25,359 nt of DNA from the NCBI GenBank assembly GCA_947303755.1, contig CAMYZF010000008.1:1-25359 (forward strand). Reading direction: 5' to 3'. The notes beneath the pieces were generated by a model. The model was given only the letters and a program-made list of their open reading frames with translations, did not search any database and was not told the DNA's origin. The first letter of the stretch is position 1. Each line of letters opens with the position of its first letter. This DNA is from an uncultured Erysipelotrichaceae bacterium (GTDB taxonomy: Bacteria > Bacillota_I > Bacilli_A > RFN20 > CAG-826). The position numbers and the translations under genes are program-made. Positions 20,630 to 25,359 of the stretch are shown in pieces.

Positions 20630-22342
20630 ATGGATTTAGATAAACTGATTTTATTAATAACATTTGGATTCCTCGGAGCGCTTTTGCTTGGAATTTTATT
20701 GTCTTCCATCATTGCTCAAATTAAAGCGAGACGTTATGGCTCTGAATTTGAAGAAGCATCTAATTCATTACGAGTTTTTATTATTGATACAAAAAATGAT
20801 CAAGTTCGTTTCTTTAATCGCTCAAGATTACAAAAAAAGAAAACTACAACTATAACAGCTTTTTATAATCAATTCCCCGCAAATGAACGTGACAAGATTA
20901 TTACTTGGATTGGAGATTTATTAGACGACACACCTAATACGCCTAAGTATTTAGAAATTAATGTTTTGATTAACTACAATAAGAAAAGTTTCTTTTCTTT
21001 ACTCCAAGTTAGCAAGGTCGATCATGAGAAAGGCTTAATTTATCTAGAATCTTATCTACTCAAATATATGTACGCACAAAGAAGTTTCAATTCCGGAAAA
21101 GGAATTAGAAAATTTGTTTCTAGAGAAAAGTTTATTCAAACTCTCACTTTGAACCACCAAGCTAAAGGCGCAACCTTCGCGATTAACTTCTATAACAAAA
21201 GGACTTTAGACAATGAAATATCTCATTTGGTGTTCGCTCAAATTAAAAACGTTTTAGTTCCTTATATTGCTCCATATCGTCCTATGCTAGAACATAATGA
21301 TAATCAAATCATTATTTCTGATCTGAGAATTATTCAAAGAACAAATATGCTCGCATTTATTAATACTTTAATAAGCGAAATTAATCGTTTACTTCTTATT
21401 TCTTCTGAAAAAGATTCAATCGGTTATTCAATTGGAATAGCTGAAAATAAACATTTTTATAACGAATACGACAAGATGCTTGATACTGTAATTGAACTCA
21501 GTGAAATTGCTAAAGAAGATGGTAAAGAATTCCTTATCTACGAAGTAGGAAAGAATATGTCGGCCGAAAATGACGCTATGCATTATCGTACTGAAGTTGA
21601 AAGAATTATTCAGGATAAAAAGATTAAGTACCTTTATCGTCCGATTTATAACGTTGGAAAAGGAAGAATGCTTGGCTACGAAGCGAGCTTTGCTCCTTTG
21701 GATTCTTTCTTTGATTCTGTCGAAGAACTTAAATCTTATGCTCAAAGAACCGAAGATGATAAAGAATTGTTTTCAACAATTTCAAGAAACTCAATTACAC
21801 GTTTTATTCAAGAAAGAGACGGAGTTTCTTTAAGACTATTTTTCCCAGTCTCAATCAATGAACTTAGTTATGTAAATAGAACGTTTGCACACATCTCTTC
21901 AATTAAAGAAGCAAATATTGTTTTAATTCTTAATGAAGATGAATTGCTTAATTTACCTAAAGCTAATAGCGAATCAATGATTCAGATGATCAAATCATTT
22001 AAGACAAAAGGATATGAGATATCTTTACTTCTTAATGATAATGAAACTGCTCTATCTTCATCAACTTATGAAGCTTTTGATTATTTCTTAATTTCTGTTT
22101 CATCACATATCACAAACCGTAAATTACAAAATAGGCAATTACCAACGTTTCAATCTTTGATTGAAAAGTTGCTTCGTTATCACAAGCCTATTATCGCTAC
22201 CAACATTCCAACATGGTCACTTGTGGAATATGTTATTAAATTAGGTATCGAACTCGTCTCAAGCGATTGTATTGCCCCGGCAGATGTTAATGTCTTGCCG
22301 TTAACTAAAAAAGCCATTACTAAATTAAAAGCAATGAACTAG
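20630..22342 (+). CDS. Degenerate GGDEF/EAL-type membrane protein
   Basis: A protein of 570 residues: N-terminal membrane segment (about 5-30), a PAS-like region (about 43-145), a region shaped like a GGDEF domain (about 165-305, with IGIAE and KEDGKEFLIYE) and an EAL-like C-terminal half (about 315-570, YRPIYNVGKGRMLGYEA). The catalytic signatures are missing: NDNQIIISD stands near the expected GGDEF loop, and YEA-Ser replaces EAL with its metal-binding Glu context changed. It probably neither makes nor breaks cyclic di-GMP but might bind a nucleotide or act as a scaffold. I start at ATG 20630 rather than the TTG in the -10 box. proS follows 12 nt later. Confidence 0.65.
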   Translation: MDLDKLILLITFGFLGALLLGILLSSIIAQIKARRYGSEFEEASNSLRVFIIDTKNDQVRFFNRSRLQKKKTTTITAFYNQFPANERDKIITWIGDLLDDTPNTPKYLEINVLINYNKKSFFSLLQVSKVDHEKGLIYLESYLLKYMYAQRSFNSGKGIRKFVSREKFIQTLTLNHQAKGATFAINFYNKRTLDNEISHLVFAQIKNVLVPYIAPYRPMLEHNDNQIIISDLRIIQRTNMLAFINTLISEINRLLLISSEKDSIGYSIGIAENKHFYNEYDKMLDTVIELSEIAKEDGKEFLIYEVGKNMSAENDAMHYRTEVERIIQDKKIKYLYRPIYNVGKGRMLGYEASFAPLDSFFDSVEELKSYAQRTEDDKELFSTISRNSITRFIQERDGVSLRLFFPVSINELSYVNRTFAHISSIKEANIVLILNEDELLNLPKANSESMIQMIKSFKTKGYEISLLLNDNETALSSSTYEAFDYFLISVSSHITNRKLQNRQLPTFQSLIEKLLRYHKPIIATNIPTWSLVEYVIKLGIELVSSDCIAPADVNVLPLTKKAITKLKAMN

Positions 22343-22354
22343 GAGGATTTATAA

Positions 22355-23782
22355 ATGGAAAACAAAAATAGTTCAATTACCACTCAAGAAGTAGATTTTG
22401 CTCAGTGGTACACCGATGTCTGTAAAAAAGCCGAATTAATGGATTACTCATCCGTTAAAGGTTTTATTATTTACCGACCATATGGCTATGCCATCTGGGA
22501 AGAAATACAGAAATATTTAGATTCTAAATTTAAAGCAGTTGGCGTCGAAAACGTCTATATGCCTTTAGTTATTCCTAGTTCACTTTTCCAAAAGGAAAAA
22601 GATCACGTCAGTGGTTTCGCTCCAGAAACCTTAATCGCCACTAAAGGTGGAAAGAATGTTCTTGAAGATGAGCTTATCATTCGCCCAACTAGCGAAGTTC
22701 TATTCTGTGAACACTATAAAAACATCATTGAATCATATCGTGATTTACCAAAACGCTATAACCAATGGTGTTCAGTTGTTCGTTGGGAAAAGACAACTCG
22801 TCCATTCTTGAGGGGTTCTGAATTCCTCTGGCAAGAAGGCCATACCATGTATGAAAGCGAAGAAGAAGCCCGTAAAGATGCTTTAAGAATGCTTGAGATC
22901 TATGACAAGATGGGTAGAGATTTGCTCGCCATCCCATTTGTTAAAGGAATAAAAACTGATAAAGAAAAATTTGCTGGTGCAAAAGAGACATATTCTATCG
23001 AAGCCTTAATGCCAGATGGCAAAGCCCTTCAAAGTGGCACAACTCACTACTTTGGTGATGGTTTTGCTAAGGCTTTTGGTATTCAATTCCAAAATAGAGA
23101 AAACAAACTACAATCGCCATTCCAAACTTCATGGGGTGTTTCTACAAGACTTCTTGGCTCCATCATTATGGTCCATGGCGACGATAATGGTTTAGTGCTC
23201 CCTCCAAAGGTTGCGCCAACTCAACTCGTTATCATTCCTGTTCAGCAAAAGAACCCAGAAGTAATGAAAAAAGCTCATGAATACTTAGATTTGGTATCAA
23301 AATTAGGTATTAGAGTGAAACTAGATGATTCTGATCGCTCTCCAGGTTGGAAATATGCTGAACACGAAATGAAAGGTATTCCAGTTCGTCTTGAAGTTGG
23401 TCCAAGAGATATTGCTAATGGCGTTTGTGTATTAGCAAAACGCAACGATGGTCAAAAACTTGTTGTGAAAGAAAGTGATGTTAAGGCTGAACTTCCTAAG
23501 CTTTTAGACACAATTCATGACGAAATGTACAAGAAAGCATTCAAATATTTATTGGAACACACAACAGAAGCTCATTCCTTAGAAGAACTTGAAAAGATTC
23601 TCGATCGTGGTGGTTACGCTAAGGTTATGTGGTGCGGCGATCAAGCTTGTGAAGATAAGATTAAAGAACTTTATCAGGCTACTGCTAGATGCTTGCCATT
23701 CGACCAAGTTCCATTTGAACATAAATGCCTAGTTTGCGGTAAAAAAGCCGAGAAAGTAGTGTTTTTCGCTAGAGCTTACTAA
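22355..23782 (+). CDS. proS: Proline--tRNA ligase, archaeal/eukaryotic type
   Basis: Charges tRNA-Pro. At 475 residues, with no long editing insertion of the standard bacterial enzyme and a C-terminal Cys-containing zinc-type region (WCGDQAC and CLVCGKK) ending in Tyr, it is the archaeal/eukaryotic (type 3) form, as found in Mollicutes and some other Bacilli. Class II motifs are visible: motif 2 VVRWEKTTRPFLRGSEFLWQ and motif 3 GVSTRLLGSIIMVHGDD. A strong AGGAGG lies before the ATG. It is followed by a PlsC-like gene 1 nt after its stop. Confidence 0.96.
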   Translation: MENKNSSITTQEVDFAQWYTDVCKKAELMDYSSVKGFIIYRPYGYAIWEEIQKYLDSKFKAVGVENVYMPLVIPSSLFQKEKDHVSGFAPETLIATKGGKNVLEDELIIRPTSEVLFCEHYKNIIESYRDLPKRYNQWCSVVRWEKTTRPFLRGSEFLWQEGHTMYESEEEARKDALRMLEIYDKMGRDLLAIPFVKGIKTDKEKFAGAKETYSIEALMPDGKALQSGTTHYFGDGFAKAFGIQFQNRENKLQSPFQTSWGVSTRLLGSIIMVHGDDNGLVLPPKVAPTQLVIIPVQQKNPEVMKKAHEYLDLVSKLGIRVKLDDSDRSPGWKYAEHEMKGIPVRLEVGPRDIANGVCVLAKRNDGQKLVVKESDVKAELPKLLDTIHDEMYKKAFKYLLEHTTEAHSLEELEKILDRGGYAKVMWCGDQACEDKIKELYQATARCLPFDQVPFEHKCLVCGKKAEKVVFFARAY

Positions 23783-23783
23783 T

Positions 23784-24593
23784 ATGATTTTAGCAATTTT
23801 CTTCTTATTATTAGGTGTAGCCGGAAGTGCATCTATCATGTATTTTTGTGGGCTATACACTACTTGGTATTGGTATTGGATTCCTATTGTGGTAATTCCT
23901 GCCACATACGTTCTTCTTTTCGGCATTTCTTTACTTATTTTGTTCCCATTTGCAAAAATGGTTGATATTGATAAAGAAATTAAGAAACCTTCGAAGATTG
24001 CAGGCTTTTTAGTGAGAGAAATTGACTTTTTAACCGTTCAATTGTCTAACACAAAAGTCAAATATAAAGGTTTTAAACAACTAAACAAAAAAGGCGAATA
24101 CATGATCGTCTATAATCACATTTCTAACTTTGATCCAATGGTTTTGATGTCCAAAATTAATAGATTAATCTGTATTACAAAACGCGGAAACAAAAAAATT
24201 CCTGTTGTTGGTGGAATGATTCATAAAGCCGGATACATTACAATTGATCGAGAAAATAATGAAGAAGGTATTAAAGCGATTGGAAAAGCAATTGATACAA
24301 TAAATAATCATCAAGCTAGTATTGCCGTCTCTCCTGAAGGTACACGTAGTAAAGATTTGCAATTGCTTCCATTTCATCCTGGAACATTCCAAATTGCTAA
24401 GCGTACAGGTGCTCCTATTGTGTGCGTGGCAGTAAAGAATACAAATATGATTCACAAAAACTTTCCATTCAAAAGAACAAAAGTTTATTGCGATATTATT
24501 TATATAATGTATCCAGAAGAGTATAACGAATTATCAACTGCTCAAATTGCTCATAGACTACATGGAATATATGATCAATATTTAAGAGCATAA
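23784..24593 (+). CDS. PlsC-like 1-acylglycerol-3-phosphate acyltransferase
   Basis: Probable second acylation step of phosphatidic acid synthesis at the membrane. The 269-residue protein has two N-terminal membrane segments (about 3-22 and 33-55), the catalytic NHISNFD (H-x4-D, His112/Asp117) and SPEGTRS (about 177-183), all intact. It begins 1 nt after the proS stop with no ribosome site, so it is translationally coupled. It is clearly different from the zinc-ribbon acyltransferase at 8172. The diacylglycerol-kinase-like gene follows, fitting a phospholipid role. Confidence 0.88.
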   Translation: MILAIFFLLLGVAGSASIMYFCGLYTTWYWYWIPIVVIPATYVLLFGISLLILFPFAKMVDIDKEIKKPSKIAGFLVREIDFLTVQLSNTKVKYKGFKQLNKKGEYMIVYNHISNFDPMVLMSKINRLICITKRGNKKIPVVGGMIHKAGYITIDRENNEEGIKAIGKAIDTINNHQASIAVSPEGTRSKDLQLLPFHPGTFQIAKRTGAPIVCVAVKNTNMIHKNFPFKRTKVYCDIIYIMYPEEYNELSTAQIAHRLHGIYDQYLRA

Positions 24594-24599
24594 ATTTGG

Positions 24600-24634
24600 C
24601 TATATTTGCTTTAAAGCAAAAAAGAATATATAGT
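24600..24634 (+). promoter_or_regulatory. Promoter with palindrome before the lipid kinase gene
   Basis: TTGCTT (24606-24611), 17 bp, TATAGT (24629-24634). A perfect 16-bp palindrome TTTGCTTTAAAGCAAA (24605-24620) covers the -35, and outer arms CTATAT/ATATAG extend it. It has no T-run, so it reads as an operator or cruciform rather than a terminator. Confidence 0.5.
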
Positions 24635-24656
24635 ATTAAAAAGAAAGAGGTTAATT

Positions 24657-25359
24657 ATGAAACATTTAATCGTTGTTAATGGAAATGCTGGCGGCTATAA
24701 TCCAGCTTTCGAAGAGAAGGTTAAAAAAGCATTTGAGGGACTTGATTATGAAGTTTATAAAACCACTGGTCCAAAAAGTGTTATTCCATTTTTAAAGGAA
24801 TATTTAAAGAAGAGCAAAGACACCGTTAGAGTTTATGCTTGTGGTGGTGATGGCACAATCCACGAAGTTGTTAATGGCGTTGTTGGATTTAATAATGCAG
24901 AAGTCGCTATTTATGCTTCTGGCACCGGCAATGACTTTGTCAAAATTTATGGTGCAAAAGAAAAATTCCAAGACTTCAAAGCTCTTATTGACGCTAAAGC
25001 ATCTCCAGTAGATGTCTCTGAATTAAAAGGCGATGGCGTTAAAGAACCAATGTATTCAGTTAACGTTATTAACTTTGGTTTCGATGCAATTGTTGGTGCA
25101 ATGGGTAATTACTATAAAGAACATGGTTTACCAGCAGGCGTCAAAGAAGGAACTAATCCTTATGACTATGCTTTAAAGCATGATGCCATGAAGCATGGCA
25201 GATTTAACGACATTGAAGTTTTTGCAGATGGTGAAAAACTCAATGAAAAGCAAATGCTTCTTGCTACTTTGGCACAAGGTCAATATGTTGGTGGACAATT
25301 CCGCTGCGCTCCAAAAAGTGACAATACTGATGGTCTTATCGATGTTTGTGTGTTAAAAA
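24657..25359 (+). CDS. Diacylglycerol/lipid kinase family protein, 3'-truncated
   Basis: The window ends inside this gene; 234 residues are visible. The DagK catalytic domain is recognisable from VVNGNAGG (about 6-13), the nucleotide-binding GGDGT (63-67) and SGTGNDF. It should phosphorylate diacylglycerol or a related lipid, returning it to phosphatidic acid. GAGG lies 6 nt before the ATG. With the PlsC-like gene just upstream it suggests a small phospholipid cluster. Whether it is dagK proper or another lipid kinase cannot be settled from the visible part. Confidence 0.88.
   Translation, partial: MKHLIVVNGNAGGYNPAFEEKVKKAFEGLDYEVYKTTGPKSVIPFLKEYLKKSKDTVRVYACGGDGTIHEVVNGVVGFNNAEVAIYASGTGNDFVKIYGAKEKFQDFKALIDAKASPVDVSELKGDGVKEPMYSVNVINFGFDAIVGAMGNYYKEHGLPAGVKEGTNPYDYALKHDAMKHGRFNDIEVFADGEKLNEKQMLLATLAQGQYVGGQFRCAPKSDNTDGLIDVCVLK

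Noticed and set aside
1..25359. Mycoplasma genetic code (TGA as Trp)
   Set aside because: Several genes, for example the YlbF and YitT genes, end cleanly at TGA with an overlapping next start, and Trp is encoded by TGG throughout.

Overview
The window reads as low-GC Firmicutes/Tenericutes-type chromosome. RNase J, Spx, a YlbF-family protein, YitT and an MsmX/MalK-type sugar importer point to Bacilli, and the archaeal/eukaryotic-type prolyl-tRNA synthetase fits the Mollicutes-Erysipelotrichia side of that group. TGA is a normal stop and Trp is TGG, so this is not a mycoplasma using code 4. I would guess an uncultured gut Bacilli/Mollicutes relative; this is inference, not proof.

Region 1 (2-6735, +) is a sugar-import operon: an unrecognised 5'-truncated gene, a lipoprotein, a solute-binding lipoprotein, two permeases, an ABC ATPase with an unusual helical insertion and acidic tail, and a small membrane protein, closed by a perfect hairpin terminator. 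Nearly every internal gene has a strong AGGAGG-type ribosome site. Region 2 (6741-7236) is one leaderless membrane-protein gene.

Region 3 (7237-8171) is the most interesting part. Three tandem cassettes of about 230-255 bp each encode a 25-29 residue hydrophobic peptide with a shared LCLL[IV]CL core. Each has a structured 5' leader that pairs with its own Shine-Dalgarno and a convergent antisense promoter (TATAAT, with TTGTCT at 17 bp in two cases), which would give a small RNA of about 56-63 nt ending in a U-run terminator at the peptide stop codon. The layout is that of a type I toxin-antitoxin system, but I do not recognise the peptide family.

Region 4 (8172-17800) is housekeeping: an acyltransferase with a zinc ribbon, a lipoprotein, a HAD phosphatase with trpS, spx, a CYTH protein, a membrane-anchored EIIB-like protein lacking the catalytic Cys, maf with RNase J, peptide deformylase, and a YlbF-rsmD-coaD operon. 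Region 5 (17819-25359) holds a membrane-anchored thioredoxin-like protein, a YitT and VanZ-like pair, tRNA-Ser(CGA), a degenerate GGDEF/EAL protein with proS and a PlsC-like acyltransferase, and a diacylglycerol-kinase-like gene cut by the window end.

A second theme is leaderless transcription: at least six promoter-proximal genes have a -10 box ending 7-8 nt before the start codon and no Shine-Dalgarno, while operon-internal genes have strong ribosome sites or overlapping stop/start codons.
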